From NCBI GenBank assembly GCA_009776995.1, contig WRMR01000303.1, positions 1 to 6,261 of the forward strand: 6,261 nucleotides of DNA. Direction: 5' to 3'. The notes under the pieces are model-generated. The model was not told the DNA's origin and did no database searches. It saw nothing but the letters and a program-made list of their open reading frames with translations. Origin of the DNA: Planctomycetaceae bacterium. GTDB lineage: Bacteria; Planctomycetota; Planctomycetia; Pirellulales; Thermoguttaceae. The translations under genes and the position numbers were made by a program. Position 1 is the first letter of the stretch; each line of letters begins with the position of its first letter. Shown piece by piece: positions 1-6,096 of the stretch.

Positions 1-3000
1 ACCAGGAAATGGCACAGCACAAGAATTCTTGATGCTTATTATCTTGGCATTTCGAGCGGGTCTGTTTTGATGCGGAAATTCCCCGGCATTTCCGATCCGT
101 CGATTTTCAACGGCACCGAGTTTTACATCAACCCGCCCGCCTATACGGGATTTGGGGTAGGATATATACCCCCGGCGAATGGTGACGAAACCGATCCCGA
201 CTTTTGGCAACAGATATACACCGAACCGCGTTTGACGGATGGTGACGACATACCTTTTGCGTTGCAGTTGAACCCGAATTCAACGTCCGAGTTTGGCAAT
301 TTGCTTGACGATTTTGTTTGGCAACTCAATGTCGATTACACCGCCCCGGATGCGGCCAGTCCGTTTCTCAACTTCTCCGACATGCGCTTTGACATGACCG
401 GCGCGTTCGATTCCGGCAATTCGGTGATTATCCCCTCGTACCACCGGCCGGCACTGGTTGCGCTTTATGGTTATGCCGGTGTTGATTCGTTGCGCAAAGT
501 CGTCATGCGTCCGTTGCCGTTTGACCATCCGGAATTTGACGGCTCACAACCGGCTTTGGCGTTAGGCAACTTGAACGATTTGGCTACCCGGCTTTCCAAT
601 ACAAACGGTCTTTACCTCGACGTTGACACGGACGGGGACGGCATCAAAGACAGCGTGTGGGTTGACGTGGGTTTGCCTGTGCGCTCCGACGCAAACGGTC
701 GAACCTACAAACCACTCGTCGCCATCAAGTGCATCGACCTCGACGGCAAGTTGAATGTCAATGCTCATGGGAACCTCGGACAATTGGCCAACTTCCTCAA
801 TGATTATTCCCTCGGTTCCGGTTTCGGTCCGGCGGGGGTTAATCTGCCGCGCGGTTTATCTGCGGCGTTTGGGGATGGCACCAACACTATTGGGAGTACG
901 TTGGCCGCTGAACTGTTTCCACAGCGTTATCTCGGCGCACAAGAGCAATTGACCGCCGCCGAACCACGCCATATCGCTATCGGATTGACCGATTCCGTTT
1001 TGATTCAGGCCAACGGTTTTCCGCAAACCTTACCTTTGAGCAATTACTTCGGTTCGCTTTTCGACCCCTGGGATCAGGGAATCCTGGCATGGAATCACGA
1101 AATGTTGGTTGATCCTTTGGGCAATCATTACAACAACTTTTTTAAAGACATCAACGGTGCGCTGACGCAATTGCCCCGCTACATTGATGTTATGAATAGC
1201 ACGTGGAAGTCGCCGGAAATTATGTTTGCGTCCAATCCCTACCTGTTCGACCCGAATCGCCGGACGCCGTTTGACCAGCCGTTTACGTTGCCGGAACTGG
1301 AAGCGGTGTTGCGGCAGAACGACATCGACAAGGACGTGTTGCCAAGCCGGTTACGCAATATTTTGGGTTTCGTTGATCCCAATTCCGGTTTCATCAATGA
1401 GCCGGAGGTGCTGAAAGTTGCCGCGTACAATGTGACCACCCTGTCGAACGACGTGCCTGTCCCCGGCCCGGCACTCGCCGACCAGGGTTACGCCAGTTTG
1501 TATGAATTGATACGCCGTTGCGTTGAGAAAGAAAATACCCGTCTCACCTCTGGCTTGACACTCGAGCAAATTAATAATATCACACTGCAACTGATCGAAT
1601 ACCTGCCCGAGGAAATCAGGCAGGGCGGCAAAATCAACCTCAACAAGCTGGTTGAAGACCCGACGATGTTTCTTTCCGCCGATCTTGCTGAGGATTTTCC
1701 TGCTGACTACGACATCGCCCTTTACGCGCGCATGAAGATGGCTCGCGGGATTTACATCATCCTGATGGCACTGTCGTATGACAAGTTGTACGGTGTTCTT
1801 CCAGACGGGGCAGGTGGTTATGTCGTCGAGCCGTACATTGAGCCGTCGTTTATGAAGGCAACCAAAATTGCGGCTTTGAAAAGTGCCGATGAACTTGAGT
1901 TTTACCGTGTCTGCCGCGAACTGGCCGCGACGCGGTTGGCACAATGGGCGGTCAATGTGGTGGATTTCACCGACGTTGACGCAATCATGACGCCGTTCAT
2001 TTTTGACGTCAACCCGTTCGATGGTAATGCTTGGGGAAACAGAGACCCGGACATCGGAATATGGAATGAGTTTACAGAATATGACACGAATAAGAATATC
2101 GCGCCATACAACTACCGTCTCATCTGGGGGCTGGAACGTCCCGACCTGCTGCTGACTGAAACACTCGCGTTTCACAACCGAAATGTGGCCGATACTTCAT
2201 CGGGAGGTTATCTGATGCAATTTGATCAATGGGACAGCACCGCTGCTACCCCAATAGGCAATTACCACGACACGACTCTTGACCAGATCAGAAAGCCGGA
2301 AGGGTCGGCATTTGTGGAGCTTCTTTGTGTTGCTGACGCGAACCGTGCCACATATCCGCAGGAACTTTACGATATCGTCAGTAATCAATTGGACCTTGGA
2401 CGATGGGTTGTTGACGCGGACAGTCCCACCATCCGACGTCCCGTATGGCAAATTGCGTTCAGTAAAAGCAATGTGGACAACAAGGTGGAGAATAGTATTG
2501 TCCATCGTTTCAAGGACTATGGCACCGCGTTCACGCTACAGCCGAACAATACTAGTGTTTTAGGACCGGGAACACCGGTTTCCGATACAAGTATGGCGGT
2601 TGATATTGATCTTGACCGCTTTGTATGGCCGGCCAGATTGGATCCGGTTGCCATGGGCGTTCCTGAAGCGGAAAAGATTTTTTATAATCGTCTTGCAGAT
2701 GATGGTGTTGCTGGTACGGGTTTTTATGTCGCCCCGAATCAATATGTTGTTATCGGTCCACGAACTGTCACTTACCTGACATCCGAAGAAAGGTCCACGG
2801 CCAATAAATTCGGCAAGCCCGGTGGCCCAAAAATTGACTTGAGACGGTATGTTTCGCCACTTGATTACAGTACAGATGTCCGCAACCCTGAGTTTATCGT
2901 CCCGGAAGCATATCAGATTGGACAGCCGCGCGTTATGATTGCCGCAGCCAATCCACCAGACACCTGGACAAATGCGGACAATACACTTTGGCTGGGTCAC

Positions 3001-5106
3001 ATGGGGCAAATTGGGTACTCTGACAATACGGACATTATTGGAATTGGCTTGAATGTTTCAGAGCCGCTACGCACGAATTACTATCAGGAACCCACTCAAC
3101 CCAACGACGAAATCAAAAAATATGACGGGATCACGTCAGTCGTTGATGCCTATAGCGCATTATCCGATCTCGATACGTTTTCGACAACACTGCAAGACCC
3201 GCTTTCCGGTTCAGCGACAAATCCACTTTCCAATGACGGTATTGTTGGAACCGGAGTTGTTCCCTTGTACAAATCCGTATTTCTCCAGCGACTTGCAGAT
3301 CCACTCAGGGCATATCACCCGGATACGAATCCCTATATTACCGTTGATTGGGGCATGCTTGATCTGACTGTTTACACGGGAGAATATGAAGGCTCCACTT
3401 ACAACGAATTTGAAAATCCCGCAGATGCGCCCACCGGCTTCCAAAGGACAATGCCCGGCTTGTACACGGAGTATGATAATGTTGGAACAAAGTATATTTC
3501 ATCCAGGCAGTGGGGAGTCAACGGTCCCTTTGTGTCAGCAGTGCCACAAAATTCTTACAATCAGTGGTCCCGACTTCTTGATTGGGAAAATTTTCCAAGT
3601 GACATCAAGACAAATGGCAGTAGCCACAACATCAATGACACAGGCTTTGTTTCAGGTATTAAACTTGACGCGTCTTCAAATGATGGAACAGACGCCGATG
3701 GTAACTTTTTGAAGAACGTTCCTTATCAGGCTCAAGTCAAATTTAAGAATAATATGGCACAGACGTTCTTCCCAAAACATACATTGGGACGTTTAAACAC
3801 CGAACCTGACCTTTTGATCGCAAATGGTGTCGCTCCCGCCAGCGCAAACATTATTGTCGGAGACGGGCGTCCTCAGTATTTATTTTCCGGTTTTCCAAAC
3901 ATTGATACTACGGACATCCCCTATTACTACTTGGGTGCGCCCATTATGTTGACCGGCGATGAAACGATTGAACCTGATCCTTCCAAAAGAGCTGCTGTCA
4001 AGAGCAATGTTTTGGCTCCCATTTGGCACAATGGCCCCTTGGCCAACTCGTATGAAGTGATGCAGGTGCCGGCCAGTTCGCCGGGACGGTTCGGCGTCGA
4101 GTTCGCCGACAGGGGCAACGATTTGGATCCGAACGATCCACCGTATAACACCAATTACCTGCTTGAAGAGATGGTTTGGGATACACCTCCTGCAGCCGGA
4201 GTACCAGGTGTTCCGAATGACATCGAAAAACTGCCCGGGTCGCTCGGTTCCAACGTCCGGTTCGGACACCTGCTCAACTTCCAGCATGCCCACGGCAGTT
4301 GGTGGCCGGATTGGTTTGACGCACATGTCACCGCCGCAACGCCAACAGCACCGCCGTTTGTCTCGCTCGACCTGGCAAACTTCCTCAATTTTGTCAACGT
4401 GCCTTCACGATTCGTCGGGACGCGCGACTGGTACTACGACGGCAACAAGTATTACAGTTACTCCCGTTTCCGCGAGCCGGGCAAGGTCAATCTCAACACG
4501 CTGACCGCCGCCGGTTTCGCCGCACTGCTGGAAAACCGGACATATTATAATACCCCGGCTGATTATGAGATATTTGACATAACGCGTGCCGGAAGGCCTT
4601 TCCGCGGAGCAGCATCGTCGTTGCTCAATGTTGATGCACCTTATGAATCTCCCACAGGGGCTACACTGTTGCGGAGTCAAAAAGACGCCGGTACCGACCT
4701 TGATACGGGCGTGCCTGCCTTCGCTCCGGCAGTTGGAAATGCCCAGAACACCTACATGGCACTGGAAGGCGTCCAGCGGCTCAGCGATATGACCACGACC
4801 CGTTCGAACGTCTTCGCCGTCTGGCTCACGCTTGGATATTTTGAAGTCGAAAAGATTCCAATTCCATCAACGGGAACATATACTCTCGCATCAGGGCTGA
4901 CCTACACTTTTCCCGCCGACAGAGAGCGTTTCAACGCCATTTACCCTGACGGGTACATGCTCAAGAAGGAAGTCGGTCTGGAGACGGGCGAAATCAAACG
5001 GCACCGCGCATTTTACATCCTCGACCGCTCCATTCCCTTCGGCTACCGTCGCGGGCAGAAACTCAACTCCGAAGACGCCATTCTGCTGAAACGGTTTATT
5101 GAATAG
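1..5106 (+). CDS. Giant GspK-like / planctomycete-type surface or secretion-associated protein (5' end outside window)
   Basis: The frame is open from base 1 to a TAG stop at 5104-5106, giving 1701 visible codons. A TTG at 67 and an ATG at 70 exist, but in-frame sequence upstream of them fits the protein (STRI...GSVL), no ribosome binding site precedes them, and the true start should lie outside the window. Numbering residues from base 1: an INPPAYTGFGVGY block at about 47; a calcium-loop-like DVDTDGDGIKDS followed by VW at 207-220; DLDGKLNVNAHG at 246-257; GGKINLNKL at 542-550; LAQWAVNVVDF at 646-656; WGLERPDLLLTETLAFHNR at 709-727; VFLQRLADPLRAYHP from 1093; EPGKVNLNTL from 1492; and a C-terminal RSNVFAVWLTLGYFEVE block ending with HRAFYILDRSIPFGYRRG. 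The repeated GK(L/I/V)N(V/L)N blocks resemble GspK minor pseudopilins and Verru_Chthon cassette A proteins; the other blocks I recall from large uncharacterised planctomycete proteins. Only four cysteines were counted and no clear membrane segment is visible, so any prepilin-like anchor must lie upstream. A structural or pseudopilus role is inferred; the exact function is unknown. Confidence 0.9.
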   Translation, partial: TRKWHSTRILDAYYLGISSGSVLMRKFPGISDPSIFNGTEFYINPPAYTGFGVGYIPPANGDETDPDFWQQIYTEPRLTDGDDIPFALQLNPNSTSEFGNLLDDFVWQLNVDYTAPDAASPFLNFSDMRFDMTGAFDSGNSVIIPSYHRPALVALYGYAGVDSLRKVVMRPLPFDHPEFDGSQPALALGNLNDLATRLSNTNGLYLDVDTDGDGIKDSVWVDVGLPVRSDANGRTYKPLVAIKCIDLDGKLNVNAHGNLGQLANFLNDYSLGSGFGPAGVNLPRGLSAAFGDGTNTIGSTLAAELFPQRYLGAQEQLTAAEPRHIAIGLTDSVLIQANGFPQTLPLSNYFGSLFDPWDQGILAWNHEMLVDPLGNHYNNFFKDINGALTQLPRYIDVMNSTWKSPEIMFASNPYLFDPNRRTPFDQPFTLPELEAVLRQNDIDKDVLPSRLRNILGFVDPNSGFINEPEVLKVAAYNVTTLSNDVPVPGPALADQGYASLYELIRRCVEKENTRLTSGLTLEQINNITLQLIEYLPEEIRQGGKINLNKLVEDPTMFLSADLAEDFPADYDIALYARMKMARGIYIILMALSYDKLYGVLPDGAGGYVVEPYIEPSFMKATKIAALKSADELEFYRVCRELAATRLAQWAVNVVDFTDVDAIMTPFIFDVNPFDGNAWGNRDPDIGIWNEFTEYDTNKNIAPYNYRLIWGLERPDLLLTETLAFHNRNVADTSSGGYLMQFDQWDSTAATPIGNYHDTTLDQIRKPEGSAFVELLCVADANRATYPQELYDIVSNQLDLGRWVVDADSPTIRRPVWQIAFSKSNVDNKVENSIVHRFKDYGTAFTLQPNNTSVLGPGTPVSDTSMAVDIDLDRFVWPARLDPVAMGVPEAEKIFYNRLADDGVAGTGFYVAPNQYVVIGPRTVTYLTSEERSTANKFGKPGGPKIDLRRYVSPLDYSTDVRNPEFIVPEAYQIGQPRVMIAAANPPDTWTNADNTLWLGHMGQIGYSDNTDIIGIGLNVSEPLRTNYYQEPTQPNDEIKKYDGITSVVDAYSALSDLDTFSTTLQDPLSGSATNPLSNDGIVGTGVVPLYKSVFLQRLADPLRAYHPDTNPYITVDWGMLDLTVYTGEYEGSTYNEFENPADAPTGFQRTMPGLYTEYDNVGTKYISSRQWGVNGPFVSAVPQNSYNQWSRLLDWENFPSDIKTNGSSHNINDTGFVSGIKLDASSNDGTDADGNFLKNVPYQAQVKFKNNMAQTFFPKHTLGRLNTEPDLLIANGVAPASANIIVGDGRPQYLFSGFPNIDTTDIPYYYLGAPIMLTGDETIEPDPSKRAAVKSNVLAPIWHNGPLANSYEVMQVPASSPGRFGVEFADRGNDLDPNDPPYNTNYLLEEMVWDTPPAAGVPGVPNDIEKLPGSLGSNVRFGHLLNFQHAHGSWWPDWFDAHVTAATPTAPPFVSLDLANFLNFVNVPSRFVGTRDWYYDGNKYYSYSRFREPGKVNLNTLTAAGFAALLENRTYYNTPADYEIFDITRAGRPFRGAASSLLNVDAPYESPTGATLLRSQKDAGTDLDTGVPAFAPAVGNAQNTYMALEGVQRLSDMTTTRSNVFAVWLTLGYFEVEKIPIPSTGTYTLASGLTYTFPADRERFNAIYPDGYMLKKEVGLETGEIKRHRAFYILDRSIPFGYRRGQKLNSEDAILLKRFIE

Positions 5107-5118
5107 CGGCGGAGCGGT

Positions 5119-5225
5119 CAATCGGAGCCGCGACAGTTATGGAGCGGTTGTATGAGAATCAACGTATCAGAATGACGAATGGTTACCCCGCTTCGACCGC
5201 TCCGTTACCGTCGCGGCTCTGATTG
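5119..5225. repeat. REPIN-like inverted pair of a REP-type dispersed repeat
   Basis: The left arm, 5119-5150, begins CAATCGGAGCCGCGAC and ends GGAGCGGTTG. The right arm, 5194-5225, is its reverse complement at 27 of 32 positions. As RNA, three of the five differences become G-U pairs, so 30 of 32 positions can pair around a 43-nt loop (5151-5193). The element starts 12 bases after the stop codon of the giant gene and has no T-run, so it is not a classical terminator. It may stabilise or insulate the 3' end of that transcript, as REP elements do in other bacteria. The arrangement (two inverted short repeats, about 107 bases in total) matches the REPIN layout. Whether a RAYT transposase mobilises it cannot be seen here. 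Confidence 0.8.
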
Positions 5226-5366
5226 GACGCGGTACAGAATTGCCAATCTGTATTTACGTTGCCGCATTTTGCAACAGGTGATTTATTTTGCAAAAGCTGT
5301 GAATATTGTTTTCCGGGGAATATTTCAAAAAACTTATCATTTCCAATAATTTTTTCAGTCCCCTTA
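5226..5366. other. AT-rich non-coding spacer
   Basis: No convincing coding sequence is seen on either strand. Small symmetries are present: GATTGG (5221-5226) against CCAATC (5243-5248), an 8-base direct repeat TTTTGCAA at 5267-5274 and 5286-5293, and a palindrome TTTTGCAAAA at 5286-5295. None is strong enough to assign a function. The spacer leads into the predicted promoter. Confidence 0.5.
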
Positions 5367-5394
5367 TTGACATTCTTTTCACGATACATACTAT
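5367..5394 (+). promoter_or_regulatory. Sigma-70-like promoter (predicted)
   Basis: A perfect TTGACA -35 box at 5367-5372 is followed after 16 bases by TACTAT at 5389-5394, a 4/6 match to the -10 consensus. An alternative -10, TATATG at 5392-5397, would give a 19-base spacer. Transcription would begin near 5401 and run into the region containing a short reading frame and the hairpin/T-run at 5521-5544. No complete downstream gene is visible, so the promoter may serve a small RNA or be the relic of a lost gene. Confidence 0.45.
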
Positions 5395-5520
5395 ATGGCG
5401 CAACCTTGAAACTTCAGGATTTTTTGGCTAATTGTTGCGTTTTTTGCAGTCAATCGGCGTGATTAATATGAAAAAAGGAAGAGTGTTTATTTTTTGTGTT
5501 AAGATGGGGGGGGCAACTTA

Positions 5521-5545
5521 CGTCGTAACAACGACGGGGTTTTTC
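5521..5545 (+). terminator. Possible intrinsic terminator
   Basis: A 6-bp stem, CGTCGT (5521-5526) with ACGACG (5531-5536), closes an AACA loop. It is followed by GGGG and then a T5 run (5540-5544). The three extra G bases between stem and T-run and the short stem make it a weak terminator. It is read in the plus direction and would end a transcript of about 145 bases from the predicted promoter at 5367-5394. Confidence 0.35.
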
Positions 5546-5590
5546 CTGTCTCGCTGATTCTTTCATGCCGTGAAACAACTGAGTATGTCA

Positions 5591-5700
5591 TCTGCGTTCA
5601 TTCTGCGCGCAGAATTTCACGCAGAGAATTGAAATTAATAAAACCTCTGCGGCCTTTGCGCTATCTGCGAGAAACAAAAACCTTCGTGGTGAAAAAGAAA
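5591..5700. repeat. CTCTGCG-type dispersed intergenic repeat
   Basis: The stretch is built from variants of TCTGCG and its complement: TCTGCG at 5591, a perfect 16-bp palindrome ATTCTGCGCGCAGAAT at 5600-5615, CACGCAGAGA from 5618, CCTCTGCGGCCTTTGCG from 5644, ATCTGCGAG from 5663 and CCTTCGTGGTG from 5681. CGCAGAG (5620-5626) pairs with CTCTGCG (5645-5651) as an inverted repeat. I recall very similar dispersed sequences (cacgcagag / cctctgcg / ccttcgtgg) between genes in many environmental bacteria, including PVC members. Reading frames crossing it look like chance translations of the repeat. Confidence 0.55.
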
Positions 5701-5701
5701 A

Positions 5702-5742
5702 AATCAGAGCCGCGACGATAACGGAGCGGTCGAAGCGGGTAA
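5702..5742 (+). repeat. Third copy of the REP-type repeat, direct orientation
   Basis: It starts AATCAGAGCCGCGACGATAA and continues through GGAGCGGTCGAAGCGGG to TAA. It is almost identical to the reverse complement of the right arm at 5183-5224: one G-to-A change and one fewer G in a G-run across about 41 bases. It is less like the left arm at 5119-5150, which lacks the CGAAGCGGG extension. It stands alone, with no inverted partner within the following few hundred bases, directly after the CTCTGCG-type repeat. Confidence 0.8.
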
Positions 5743-5951
5743 AACCCAAAACGCAAGCGGTCAAAATTTTGAGTTTGGCATGGAAGTTGCAATTGATAGT
5801 CAGAAGAGTTTTGGTTTGTATCAAATTGCAACACAACAAAGGATGAGGAGACACCGGAAAAATGTAAACGAGTAACACTGCATGAGAGCGCATCGGTCAT
5901 TCATGAGCGAAAACGGGCAGTCATGACAAGCCGTGCGTCCAAACGTTTCGC
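5743..5951. other. Non-coding spacer with minor inverted repeats
   Basis: No supported gene. A perfect 12-bp palindrome TCAAAATTTTGA lies at 5761-5772. GTTGCAATTGA (5786-5796) faces TCAAATTGCAAC (5821-5832) as an inverted repeat with one bulged base. The 10-mer GCATGAGAGC at 5880-5889 recurs at 5971-5980 inside the neighbouring hairpin array, and GTCATGAC at 5920-5927 is palindromic. These may be decayed repeat pieces. Confidence 0.45.
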
Positions 5952-6061
5952 CGCGTCACCCCTGGGACGCGCATGAGAGCCACGTCACCCAGTGGCGTGC
6001 AGTTGATCGCGTTATCCTGTAACGCGCAAGTCCAATTCGCCGTGTCACTCTGTGACGCGCA
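5952..6061. repeat. Tandem array of four short covarying hairpins
   Basis: Four similar 19-20 base inverted repeats follow one another: 5952-5971 (CGCGTC/GACGCG), 5981-5999 (CACGTCAC/GTGGCGTG), 6008-6026 (CGCGTTA/TAACGCG) and 6041-6059 (CGTGTCAC/GTGACGCG). Centres are about 28, 27 and 33 bases apart. Each is followed by CA and has a C/T-rich loop of 3-5 bases. The stems differ by paired changes: A-T in place of G-C at the second pair of unit 2, T-A in place of C-G at the sixth pair of unit 3, and G-U type pairs in units 2 and 4. Structure is therefore retained while sequence drifts. The repeat length, degeneracy and short spacers exclude CRISPR. The role is unknown; a structured RNA, protein-binding array or mobile-element end are all possible. 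Confidence 0.75.
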
Positions 6062-6075
6062 GACAAGGCCAGACC

Positions 6076-6094
6076 GGGCGGAGGCAAACCGCCC
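6076..6094. repeat. GC-rich hairpin between the array and the istA remnant
   Basis: GGGCGG at 6076-6081 pairs with CCGCCC at 6089-6094 around a 7-base loop (AGGCAAA). It has no T-run on the plus strand. It marks the boundary where recognisable transposase sequence stops on the minus strand. Confidence 0.5.
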
Positions 6095-6096
6095 CA

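Noticed and set aside
67..72. TTG/ATG as the true start of the giant gene
   Set aside because: The frame is open all the way to base 1, the upstream residues fit the protein, and no ribosome binding site precedes these codons.
1351..2175. 274-codon open frame on the minus strand
   Set aside because: It lies wholly inside the giant coding sequence, shows no recognisable motif, and is best explained as an antisense shadow.
5119..5225. Rho-independent terminator for the giant gene
   Set aside because: The hairpin is long with a 43-base loop and no T-run follows. It fits a REPIN-like repeat better.
5223..5462. 79-codon plus-strand frame after the first repeat pair
   Set aside because: It begins within the REP-like arm, has no ribosome binding site, and crosses the predicted promoter. 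Composition is that of a non-coding AT-rich spacer.
5468..5557. 29-codon peptide gene
   Set aside because: It is short, has no Shine-Dalgarno sequence before the ATG, and has no recognised homologue. It is kept only as part of the possible short-transcript finding.
5588..5893. 101-codon minus-strand frame
   Set aside because: It is mostly a translation of the CTCTGCG-type repeat and the third REP-like copy. Nothing in it resembles a protein family.
5952..6061. CRISPR array
   Set aside because: Repeats are degenerate and about 20 bases long, the spacers are only about 8-14 bases, and no cas gene is visible.
5925..6067. GACAAG direct repeats (5925-5930, 6062-6067) as a target-site duplication flanking the hairpin array
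   Set aside because: Only six bases match, they are not at the exact array ends, and such a match is expected by chance.
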